A DNA stretch of 5,161 nt, taken from Gammaproteobacteria bacterium (lineage in GTDB: Bacteria; Pseudomonadota; Gammaproteobacteria; BMS3Bbin11). The position numbers and the translations under genes are program-made. Positions 1 to 4,987 of this stretch are shown here, piece after piece. Positions within the stretch are counted from its first letter, which is position 1. Every line of letters begins with the position of its first letter. The stretch lies in assembly GCA_030617565.1 (NCBI GenBank), contig JAUWVE010000115.1:1-5161 (forward strand), in the 5' to 3' direction. The notes below the pieces were generated by a model, which searched no databases, was not told the origin of the DNA, and was given only the letters and a program-made list of their open reading frames with translations.

Positions 1-18
1 GTTCGAATTCATTCGAAC
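1..18 (+). repeat. REP palindrome, left member of an inverted pair
   Basis: The sequence GTTCGAATTCATTCGAAC is a perfect 8-bp inverted repeat around a TC centre. It is the inverted partner of the palindrome at 43-60: the reverse complement of that one matches at 16 of 18 positions, and the two differences are the two halves of one base pair (T-A here, G-C there). The GTAG head expected on a REP of this class would lie just left of the window, so this copy is incomplete as seen. REPs are non-coding repeats moved by RAYT (TnpA-REP) proteins; no such gene is in the window. Confidence 0.65.
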
Positions 19-42
19 AAAGCCGGTGCCCGAAACTTTCTT

Positions 43-64
43 GTGCGAATGAATTCGCACCTAC
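43..64 (-). repeat. REP palindrome with GTAG head, right member of the pair
   Basis: On the minus strand this reads GTAG followed by the 18-nt perfect palindrome GTGCGAATTCATTCGCAC. A GTAG or GGAG tetranucleotide before a short palindrome is the hallmark of REP sequences associated with RAYT proteins in gammaproteobacteria. Together with the copy at 1-18 and the 24-nt spacer it forms a REPIN/BIME-like doublet. It begins about 29 nt after the stop codon of the small minus-strand gene, a usual place for REPs, where the hairpin may stabilise the 3' end of the mRNA. No T-run follows, so it is not a classical intrinsic terminator. Confidence 0.7.
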
Positions 65-92
65 TTTTCAATATATCGCCAGGGGGAGTGAG

Positions 93-428
93 TTATTGAG
101 GCGAGGCTTTGTTGTCCAGCATGTGATCGGCCAGTTCTACAGCGGCATCTGCAATGCTCTTATCTGACTCTTTGATGCAATATTGGTCAACTGCCTTGAA
201 CAGGGTTTCCGCCTTTTTACCAGAGAGTATATCTTCGCCAGTGTTCCAGGCCGTTGATGAGAGAAACCCCAGCACCCAGTTGCCGGCACTGAAATACTCC
301 ATCGAAGTGCGCAACTGGGTCCATTCTTTACATGTGACGTTGCCTGCACCCATCATTCTGACTGTCGCTGTGTAGGCGGGCACTGATACGGCTGCCAGCA
401 GTAGCCCGGTGAGTATTTTTGATCTCAT
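93..428 (-). CDS. Small exported two-cysteine protein, Rap1a/Tai-like in appearance
   Basis: A 111-residue protein. Residues 1-21 look like a Sec signal peptide (basic MRSK, hydrophobic core, cleavage near AYTA), which puts the mature protein of about 90 residues in the periplasm. It has exactly two cysteines after the signal, C33 and C84, in the contexts GNVTCKEW and DQYC, and these probably form a disulfide. Other landmarks are NWVLGFLSS (50-58) and a helical tail SIADAAVELADHML (91-104). This pattern resembles small periplasmic proteins of the Rap1a/Tai immunity-protein type and related HdeA-like helical proteins, but no toxin partner is visible, so an immunity role is not supported. The gene starts 18 nt after the stop codon of the S49 protease gene on the same strand, so co-transcription is likely. 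No Shine-Dalgarno sequence is evident before the ATG. A REP pair follows the stop. Function unknown. Confidence 0.75.
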   Translation of the reverse strand: MRSKILTGLLLAAVSVPAYTATVRMMGAGNVTCKEWTQLRTSMEYFSAGNWVLGFLSSTAWNTGEDILSGKKAETLFKAVDQYCIKESDKSIADAAVELADHMLDNKASPQ

Positions 429-446
429 AAACAGGCCGATATCTTT

Positions 447-1571
447 CTAATGGCAAATACTACTGGACAGGGAGCCATGATAAGCAAGCGTTAACTGGCG
501 GCTGTTGCCACAGATCTGCTGGCGCAGCAGCTGCTCTGCAAACTGTCCTGACTGAATTTGTGATGATGGCCTGTAAATGACACCAAGCAACTGATTCATA
601 AGGCTTTCCCTGCTGTATACAGGCTTGACCAGTTTGTAGTCATCACCGAGTTTGGCCAGTTTTGCCAGGCTGTTGATGGCCTCGCTGCGATATTGTGTGC
701 CATCGATCAGACCGTAAGCCTGTGCTGTTTTGTTATCGAAAATCTGGGCACCCATCTCGTTACGGATCATCTCAGGTTCCATATTACGATTTTTAGCAAC
801 ATGGCTGACGAAGTTCTGATACTCATTGTTGACCCCGGCTTTGAGATTGGCAACTTCCTCAGCACTGGGTTTTCTGAATGGGTTGCCGATATCTTTGCCA
901 CGTCCTGCTGTTATGGCAGTCTGTTCGATGCCACCCTCTGTCACGATACCGCCGCCAAACAGTCCGCCGTCGGTGGCTATGGGTTTGTTAAAGTAGGTCA
1001 ACGAAGGGCCCAGCACGCCGATACTGCCAATCAGGCTGCCGTAGTCGGCATAGATGCTATTTGCAGCCACCATCGCCATGACGCCACCTGAAGCAGACAT
1101 GCCTTCTATATACACAACGACCGGGTTGCCGGTAGCTTCACGATATTTATTGATAGCACGGTAGATGGCCTGAGAGCCAAATATTGTACCGCCGGGGGTA
1201 CGAAACGGCATGAAAATACCTTTTATGCTCTCATCTTCAGCAGCGTCTTCCAGCGTATCAACGATATCGTAGCCGTAGGTCAGGAAATCTCTGAGGCCGA
1301 AGCTGAAATCTTCTTCCGGTGCACTGCCAAGAATGATGCCGCTAACGGGTACAGTGAGCAGTTTGTTTTCGCTGTCTTCATCGCCTGATACATAGCTATA
1401 GCCAGCTTCTTCGACATCTTGCAGCTTACTGAAGCTGCTGGTGCTGACGCCAACGCCAGTACCCAGCCCTATGAAAAACAGGCTGAAAAGGAAGATGATG
1501 ATGAAAAAACTGATGATGGAAAACAGAGTCTGGCCAAATATTCGAGCAAAGTAATTAAGTATATTTTTCAT
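447..1571 (-). CDS. S49 family (SppA-like) membrane serine protease
   Basis: A 374-residue protein resembling signal peptide peptidase SppA, which cleaves remnant signal peptides and other membrane-bound peptides with a Ser-Lys dyad. One membrane anchor spans roughly residues 15-40, so the catalytic domain should lie in the periplasm. The fold motif RTPGGTIFGSQAI (124-136) is the family's SPGG-type segment. GMSASGG (157-163) carries the likely nucleophile S161, and GSLIGSIGVLG (178-188) is the usual following strand-turn. GRGKDIGNPFR (223-233) contains the likely general base K226. With one protease domain it matches the short SppA form, not the double-length E. coli form. The Ser-to-Lys distance of 65 residues exceeds the roughly 52 of well-known short SppAs because of a glycine-rich stretch at 201-214. 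The extreme carboxyl tail has two cysteines, C354 and C373. It starts at ATG with only a weak, distant GGAA upstream. It heads a probable two-gene transcript and has a heat-shock-like promoter. Confidence 0.9.
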   Translation of the reverse strand: MKNILNYFARIFGQTLFSIISFFIIIFLFSLFFIGLGTGVGVSTSSFSKLQDVEEAGYSYVSGDEDSENKLLTVPVSGIILGSAPEEDFSFGLRDFLTYGYDIVDTLEDAAEDESIKGIFMPFRTPGGTIFGSQAIYRAINKYREATGNPVVVYIEGMSASGGVMAMVAANSIYADYGSLIGSIGVLGPSLTYFNKPIATDGGLFGGGIVTEGGIEQTAITAGRGKDIGNPFRKPSAEEVANLKAGVNNEYQNFVSHVAKNRNMEPEMIRNEMGAQIFDNKTAQAYGLIDGTQYRSEAINSLAKLAKLGDDYKLVKPVYSRESLMNQLLGVIYRPSSQIQSGQFAEQLLRQQICGNSRQLTLAYHGSLSSSICH

Positions 1572-1635
1572 GTTTATCGGGTATTCCGGAACTGAACTTG
1601 ATCATTCAGCCTGTAGGGTTAAATGTATAAATAAT

Positions 1636-1664
1636 ATATGGAGTATATAGAGGCAAAATTCAAG
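1636..1664 (-). promoter_or_regulatory. Candidate sigma-32 (heat-shock) promoter of the S49 protease gene
   Basis: Read on the minus strand, CTTGAAT (1664-1658) is followed after 14 nt by CTCCATAT (1643-1636). The established sigma-32 consensus is CTTGAAA, a gap of about 11-16 nt, then CCCCATNT. The match is 6 of 7 and 6 of 7 defined positions with an in-range gap. Transcription would begin near 1629, leaving a leader of about 58 nt. An envelope protease is a sensible heat-shock target. The region is AT-rich (several TATA-like strings), so a sigma-70 promoter with another -10 is also possible. Confidence 0.45.
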
Positions 1665-1678
1665 ATTCCAGAATCTTG
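1661..1678. promoter_or_regulatory. Perfect palindrome, possible operator
   Basis: CAAGATTCCAGAATCTTG is an 8-bp perfect inverted repeat around CA, in the 156-bp gap between divergent genes. Its left part overlaps the candidate -35 element of the protease promoter, so a bound dimeric repressor could block that promoter. No T-run follows on the plus side, which argues against a terminator. I do not recognise the regulator. Confidence 0.35.
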
Positions 1679-1727
1679 TACAGGCCTGACAAAATACCCG
1701 TGTTTTAATTCCCCTTAATCATTATGA

Positions 1728-2771
1728 TTGATAAATGAACGATTCAGGACAGCATGCCCTTTGAAAAACAACTGTATAACCGTGTACATACCTGGCTTAT
1801 GGGCATTGTTGCGCCATACAAACAAAGAAATGCCGTCTTTGCAGCAACTGCTCAAACGCAGCGATAATCACTCTGAAAGCACGCTTGAATCCGAGACTTT
1901 GCTGTTAAACCGGCTCGGCTGGCAAGGAAAATATGAGGATGACGTGCCCGTAGCAGCCGTTGAAAAACTGGCAGTGGACAACAGCAGTGATGGTTACTGG
2001 TTCCGTGCAGATCCGGTGAATCTGCAGGAAGACCAGAATTACCTGATGATGAGTTATCCGTCTGTGTTTAAGCTTGATCCGGATGAATCGAAGTCACTGA
2101 CTGATAGTATCAATCAGCATTTTGCGGAAGATGGCTGGCATATTGAGGTACTGGATAACAACCGATGGTATTTGAAACTTGATAAGAACCCGGACATCAC
2201 GACTACTCCGGTATGGCGCGTGGTGGGACGGGATGTTTTCAATCTTATGCCAGCGGGAGAAAACAGCGCTCAATGGCATAGCTGGCTAATGGAATTGCAG
2301 ATGTTGCTGTTCAGTCACCCGGTAAATGAAAAAAGGACAGAGCAGGGGCTTGCAGCTATCAATGGGCTATGGCTATGGGGTGGGGGCAGTCTGCCTGAGC
2401 TGTCAAACAGGCATCAGTTTTGTCTGCGAGGTGATAGCCTGTTTATACAGGGGCTGGCCAGGCAAAGTGGCTGTGAGATTAAGAATATACCCGATGACAT
2501 GTCGACAATATTTGATGATTTTACATCAAATAAAGAGCAGCTGATCATACTCGAAGATGCACGAATGGCCCTGCAATCCGGCAATATGGATCAGGGTATG
2601 GCAGCCTTGAAAAAACTTGAAAATAGCGTGTTCAGGCCACTGCTTAATTTATTGAAATCAAAAAAACTGAATAGCATGAGTGTTGTTGATAGCCCGGGTT
2701 ATGTCGTGAACATTAGTACCAGCGGGGTAAATAAATGGTGGCGACGCAGAAACTTTGATTTAAATGCTTAA
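1728..2771 (+). CDS. RpfE-type protein (sometimes annotated as phosphoglycerate mutase-like)
   Basis: Up to 347 residues. I recognise the family by conserved strings spread over the protein: YIPGLW (20-25), DGYWFRADPV (88-97), HFAEDGW (131-137), GRDV (167-170), EMQ-like ELQMLLFSHPVN (189-200), NGLWLWGGG (212-220) and the late WWRR (337-340). These are typical of the RpfE-type proteins named after the Xanthomonas rpf locus. Some databases label them cofactor-independent phosphoglycerate mutases, but I see no clear catalytic metal-binding motifs, so I do not assign that reaction. No signal peptide or membrane segment is visible, so it is probably cytoplasmic. The start is uncertain: the frame opens with TTG at 1728 directly after an in-frame TGA and without a Shine-Dalgarno sequence. 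A TTG at 1761 with AGGA 11 nt before it fits the conserved YIPGLW better. An ATG at 1830 would remove that motif. Such genes often neighbour recJ; here recJ lies 2.2 kb away on the same strand. Confidence 0.75.
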   Translation: MINERFRTACPLKNNCITVYIPGLWALLRHTNKEMPSLQQLLKRSDNHSESTLESETLLLNRLGWQGKYEDDVPVAAVEKLAVDNSSDGYWFRADPVNLQEDQNYLMMSYPSVFKLDPDESKSLTDSINQHFAEDGWHIEVLDNNRWYLKLDKNPDITTTPVWRVVGRDVFNLMPAGENSAQWHSWLMELQMLLFSHPVNEKRTEQGLAAINGLWLWGGGSLPELSNRHQFCLRGDSLFIQGLARQSGCEIKNIPDDMSTIFDDFTSNKEQLIILEDARMALQSGNMDQGMAALKKLENSVFRPLLNLLKSKKLNSMSVVDSPGYVVNISTSGVNKWWRRRNFDLNA

Positions 2772-2788
2772 GGACGCTCATGAACTCA

Positions 2789-2809
2789 TTCTGTAAGCGC
2801 ATTACAGAA
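2789..2809. terminator. Hairpin between convergent genes, weak terminator candidate
   Basis: An 8-bp perfect stem (TTCTGTAA pairing with TTACAGAA) closes a GCGCA loop 18 nt after the stop of the RpfE-type gene. It sits between two convergent genes, where a bidirectional terminator is expected. The stem is AT-rich and neither side has a T-run, so its strength as an intrinsic terminator is doubtful; it may instead protect the mRNA 3' end. Nothing else is recognisable in 2772-2868. Confidence 0.3.
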
Positions 2810-2868
2810 ATAAATGACCCCTCAACAAGTTATGGAGCATCAGTCAAAACCAATCTGAAGTATTAAAT

Positions 2869-3522
2869 CTATTTACTACTAAACCCAATTTTCCGGTGAC
2901 TGCCGTCACAAAAAGGTTTATTTTCTGAAGCCCCGCAGCGGCATAGGGCTGTTTCGTCGCCATGCCAGGCGATACGACCACTGCTGGCGATTATCCTCAT
3001 ATTACCGGTAATCTTAAGCGGGCCATCCTGACGCAGTCGAATATTCAGTTTTCCTCCCTTCGCTGCAGTGTCAGCGCCTCGTTCACCCACTGCGCCGAAA
3101 TCTGTAAAACCGGCTTTTATGTGGCTATTATCACAGAAGGGTTTATTGCTGGACTGTCCGCATCGGCACAATGCCACACGATGCTGACTCTCCGGCATGT
3201 CATCTGCCAGGCCCTCAAGATGCAGATCGCCGGTGATGAAAAGAGGGCCATTATAGGAAACAAGCACAGTATTCTCATCCGGGGCCTGTTCAATGCTATT
3301 GCCTGATTTGTCTGTGTAAGTTAAGGCGCCACTGGGACAGCGTTCGCAGATATCAATGACTTCAGCTTTGGAACTTTTGTCCGGCTGGCACCAGGGCTTG
3401 CGCCCTGCAACAAACAGTTCGCCTTCAGCTCGCCCGCATTCAGCGATATGGATACACAAGCGACCATCCCATGTCACATCGATTTGGTCACCAGGGTAAG
3501 TAAACACACTTTTTTTATTCAT
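2869..3522 (-). CDS. Iron-sulfur protein with an N-terminal ferredoxin-like module and two CDGSH domains
   Basis: A 217-residue protein when started at the ATG at 3522. That start has AGG 8 nt upstream; a GTG at 3531 would add three residues but overlaps this signal. Three Fe-S modules follow in order. Residues 1-75 resemble the divergent mono-cluster ferredoxin module found before CDGSH domains: LCIHIAEC (C23, C29), then CQPD (C45) and CERCPSGAL (C59, C62). Residues about 85-140 hold the first CDGSH site, CRCGQSSNKPFCDNSH (C119, C121, C130, H134). Residues about 160-217 hold the second, CRCGASENKPFCDGSH (C194, C196, C205, H209). CDGSH sites bind a [2Fe-2S] cluster by three Cys and one His, as in mitoNEET. 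No export signal is seen, so it is a cytoplasmic redox or cluster-transfer candidate with unknown partners. The first site has Asn in place of the usual Gly. It lies downstream of the barrel gene on the same strand, across a MITE-like element. Confidence 0.92.
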   Translation of the reverse strand: MNKKSVFTYPGDQIDVTWDGRLCIHIAECGRAEGELFVAGRKPWCQPDKSSKAEVIDICERCPSGALTYTDKSGNSIEQAPDENTVLVSYNGPLFITGDLHLEGLADDMPESQHRVALCRCGQSSNKPFCDNSHIKAGFTDFGAVGERGADTAAKGGKLNIRLRQDGPLKITGNMRIIASSGRIAWHGDETALCRCGASENKPFCDGSHRKIGFSSK

Positions 3523-3538
3523 TTTCAACACCTGTATT

Positions 3539-3706
3539 CTTAAGGGCGCCTCTATTTATTCATGAATATTCATTTCACATCCAGAATCGTCCATCTCTGC
3601 GTTAAGAATCTTCGTAATAGCTAGCTATTACGTGCGATCCTTGCCTTGATATGAACAATTCTGAATGCAATCTGCTTTATCCATAATAAATAGAGGTGCC
3701 CTTAAG
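3539..3706. mobile_element. 168-bp palindromic MITE-like element with TTAA target duplication
   Basis: The outer 22 nt on each side (3539-3560 and 3685-3706) are inverted repeats with one mismatch (GGGCGCCTCTA against GGGCACCTCTA). Each end carries TTAA (3540-3543, 3702-3705), which fits a target-site duplication; the core is then 3544-3701, 158 bp. The exact centre, 3622.5, is also the centre of a perfect 20-bp palindrome at 3613-3632, CGTAATAGCTAGCTATTACG. Between ends and centre the halves still align without gaps over the stretch CATCCAGAAT/CATTCAGAAT, so nearly the whole element can fold into one long hairpin. It has no coding capacity and would be moved in trans. TTAA fits the YTAR target of the IS5 group, but the parent transposase is a guess. 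It begins one base after the stop codon of the barrel gene and ends 16 nt before the CDGSH ATG. Confidence 0.8.
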
Positions 3707-4768
3707 TCATTTATCTGTTTTCCTTAGTAATGCTTCGATTTTAGCAAAAATACCTGGTGCTGCCTTCCAGTCTTCATCATCGCGGAAGGCGACCTGCGGG
3801 GCGACCTCAAAAAACAGCCAGGGGCGCCAAAACTGACGGCGGTAACGAACTGCGAGTGAGGTGGTATGCAGGTGGGAACTGGGTTCGCTGCGAAACAGGT
3901 TATTCCATTCATACAGTAGTGCCTGCTTATTGGAGAATCGACGTGACAGGATTACGCGAGGCCGGAATTCATAACCATCAAAATCTTCCTGTTTCTCCTC
4001 CCAGAAGATTTCGTTATTAAAGCGCAGGAAGTATTTCTTACTCAGGGCGCGGTCGAAATCGATGCGAGTTTCTGCACTCCATCCATCCCTTGAATGCCAG
4101 CGTACCTTTTGCAGGAAGGTCGTCGACCAGATATTGAAGTCGTGCGTATGTATATAACGGGGCTCAATCCTGAATGTCGGGCTATTGTCACTGTACCCGA
4201 CCCCCATCGCAGTGCTGAATTGACCAGGGATTTTTTTACCCAGACCGGCAAGATCAAAAAAGCGAAACCCTGCTACTGTTTCATCATCTCTTACCTGGTC
4301 AGGAAAGACTCCGCCCGAAGGGCTGCTGGACAGGTCATCATCCGGGTCGTTGGTGAGAATAAACTGAGCACGTTTCTCAAGCCCTGGCAGTTTTATTCTT
4401 ATATTGAACTTGAAGTCAGAATCATTATATTTATTGTCTTTATCCTGGAAGGCCCAGTATCCGAGCTTGATTCGTGTCATATTTTTGATGCCCCTGGTTC
4501 GGTCATCATCGAAAAAATGGTCTACCCAGTTGGCGAACTGATGCGACTTGTTAAGTACGTACTCGAAGCCTTCTGAAACCGGATCACCGTATTGATCTTC
4601 ATCGAGCTCATGGTATTTCCAGAAATCACCCCGTGGCTTTTTTTCTTCAATTTCTATGTCGCTGTCTGAGTCTGATGATGGTTGTGCCTGCACGATTGAG
4701 GCCATGCTAAACAGGCCAATAGCTACAAGGGTTTTCAAAAGCTGGGAAATGAATATAGTCTTCTTCAT
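3707..4768 (-). CDS. Predicted outer-membrane beta-barrel-like protein of unknown function
   Basis: A 353-residue protein. Residues 1-28 form a clear Sec signal peptide (MKK, hydrophobic core, cleavage after VQA). A very acidic linker follows (SDSDSDIEIEE, 32-42), then a conserved-looking segment with NWVDHFFDDDR (80-90). From about residue 95 to 350 it alternates polar and hydrophobic or aromatic residues in strand-sized pieces, such as FKFNIRIKLPGL (119-130), TFRIEPRYIHTHDFNIW (198-214), YFLRFNNEIFW (246-256), YEFRPRVILSRRF (266-278) and WRPWLFFEVAPQVAF (314-328), as in an outer-membrane barrel with Asp-rich turns. There are no cysteines. I have seen similar uncharacterised gammaproteobacterial proteins but know of no function. 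It starts at ATG without a visible Shine-Dalgarno sequence. It is the first gene of a probable operon with the CDGSH protein and has an FNR-type promoter candidate. A soluble periplasmic beta-rich protein is the main alternative. Confidence 0.85.
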   Translation of the reverse strand: MKKTIFISQLLKTLVAIGLFSMASIVQAQPSSDSDSDIEIEEKKPRGDFWKYHELDEDQYGDPVSEGFEYVLNKSHQFANWVDHFFDDDRTRGIKNMTRIKLGYWAFQDKDNKYNDSDFKFNIRIKLPGLEKRAQFILTNDPDDDLSSSPSGGVFPDQVRDDETVAGFRFFDLAGLGKKIPGQFSTAMGVGYSDNSPTFRIEPRYIHTHDFNIWSTTFLQKVRWHSRDGWSAETRIDFDRALSKKYFLRFNNEIFWEEKQEDFDGYEFRPRVILSRRFSNKQALLYEWNNLFRSEPSSHLHTTSLAVRYRRQFWRPWLFFEVAPQVAFRDDEDWKAAPGIFAKIEALLRKTDK

Positions 4769-4806
4769 AAACGTAGAATAATGTAAATATAAGACCGGAT
4801 GTTTCC

Positions 4807-4849
4807 AATATACACAAATAGATGCCTGCTAATCCTTGATCTGAATCAG
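4807..4849 (-). promoter_or_regulatory. Candidate class II FNR/ANR-dependent promoter of the barrel-CDGSH operon
   Basis: TTGAT-CTGA-ATCAG at 4836-4849 matches 9 of 10 defined positions of the FNR/ANR consensus TTGAT-N4-ATCAA. On the minus strand TATATT (4812-4807) is a 5-of-6 match to a -10 box. If transcription starts at 4801, 5 nt after that box, the FNR site is centred at -41.5, the standard class II activation position, where it takes the place of a -35 element. The leader would be about 32 nt. A second -10-like TATATT lies nearer the gene (4785-4790). Confidence 0.5.
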
Positions 4850-4860
4850 ATATTTATCAA
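4847..4860 (-). promoter_or_regulatory. Second, overlapping FNR-like half-site pair
   Basis: On the minus strand TTGAT-AAAT-ATCTG matches 8 of 10 defined positions of the FNR consensus and shares three bases with the box at 4836-4849. Its centre would be near -52.5 from the proposed start. It could be a weaker second site, or chance in AT-rich DNA. Confidence 0.3.
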
Positions 4861-4893
4861 TTAAGGGGCCTCTGATTAAATCCAGCAATATGC

Positions 4894-4916
4894 AACAGGG
4901 TGAAATCCTGTTTTTT
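4894..4916 (+). terminator. Intrinsic-terminator-like hairpin upstream of recJ
   Basis: AACAGG and CCTGTT form a 6-bp stem around a 7-nt loop (GTGAAAT), and the 3' arm runs straight into T residues through 4916. This is a plausible plus-strand Rho-independent terminator, about 71 nt before the recJ start. No plus-strand gene precedes it after 2771, so it would stop stray transcription toward recJ or act in a recJ leader. The rest of this 219-bp gap holds the FNR boxes and a possible transposon end (4861-4880). Confidence 0.5.
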
Positions 4917-4987
4917 GTTCTGATTGTGTCGCATAATGATGGTTGTACTACGCACTCCAGATTTCACTACAAATTATACGATTTCCA

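Noticed and set aside
93..428. Calling the small protein a type VI secretion immunity protein
   Set aside because: Only the general two-cysteine exported pattern fits; there is no effector or secretion gene in the window.
693..1091. Plus-strand open frame of 132 codons opposite the S49 gene
   Set aside because: It overlaps the catalytic region of the S49 protease on the other strand and resembles no family; a shadow frame.
1572..1727. FNR box in the divergent gap before the RpfE-type gene (TTGATCATTCAG region)
   Set aside because: Only one half-site matches; the second is too poor to count.
1754..1867. 37-codon frame starting at ATG 1754 with AGGA nearby, as a separate gene
   Set aside because: It overlaps the start of the RpfE-type gene in another frame and has no recognisable features; mentioned only as a possible regulatory frame.
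1728..2771. Frameshift near the start of the RpfE-type gene
   Set aside because: The conserved YIPGLW segment and everything after it lie in a single frame; only the start codon is unusual.
2962..3306. Plus-strand open frame of 114 codons opposite the CDGSH gene
   Set aside because: It is antisense to both CDGSH domains, with no independent evidence of coding.
3539..3706. MITE hairpin as a terminator or small RNA gene
   Set aside because: The terminal repeats with TTAA flanks explain the symmetry better; no T-run follows either side.
4094..4576. Plus-strand open frame of 160 codons opposite the barrel gene
   Set aside because: It is fully antisense to a gene with a clear signal peptide and barrel pattern; its product has no recognisable motif or export signal and no start signal.
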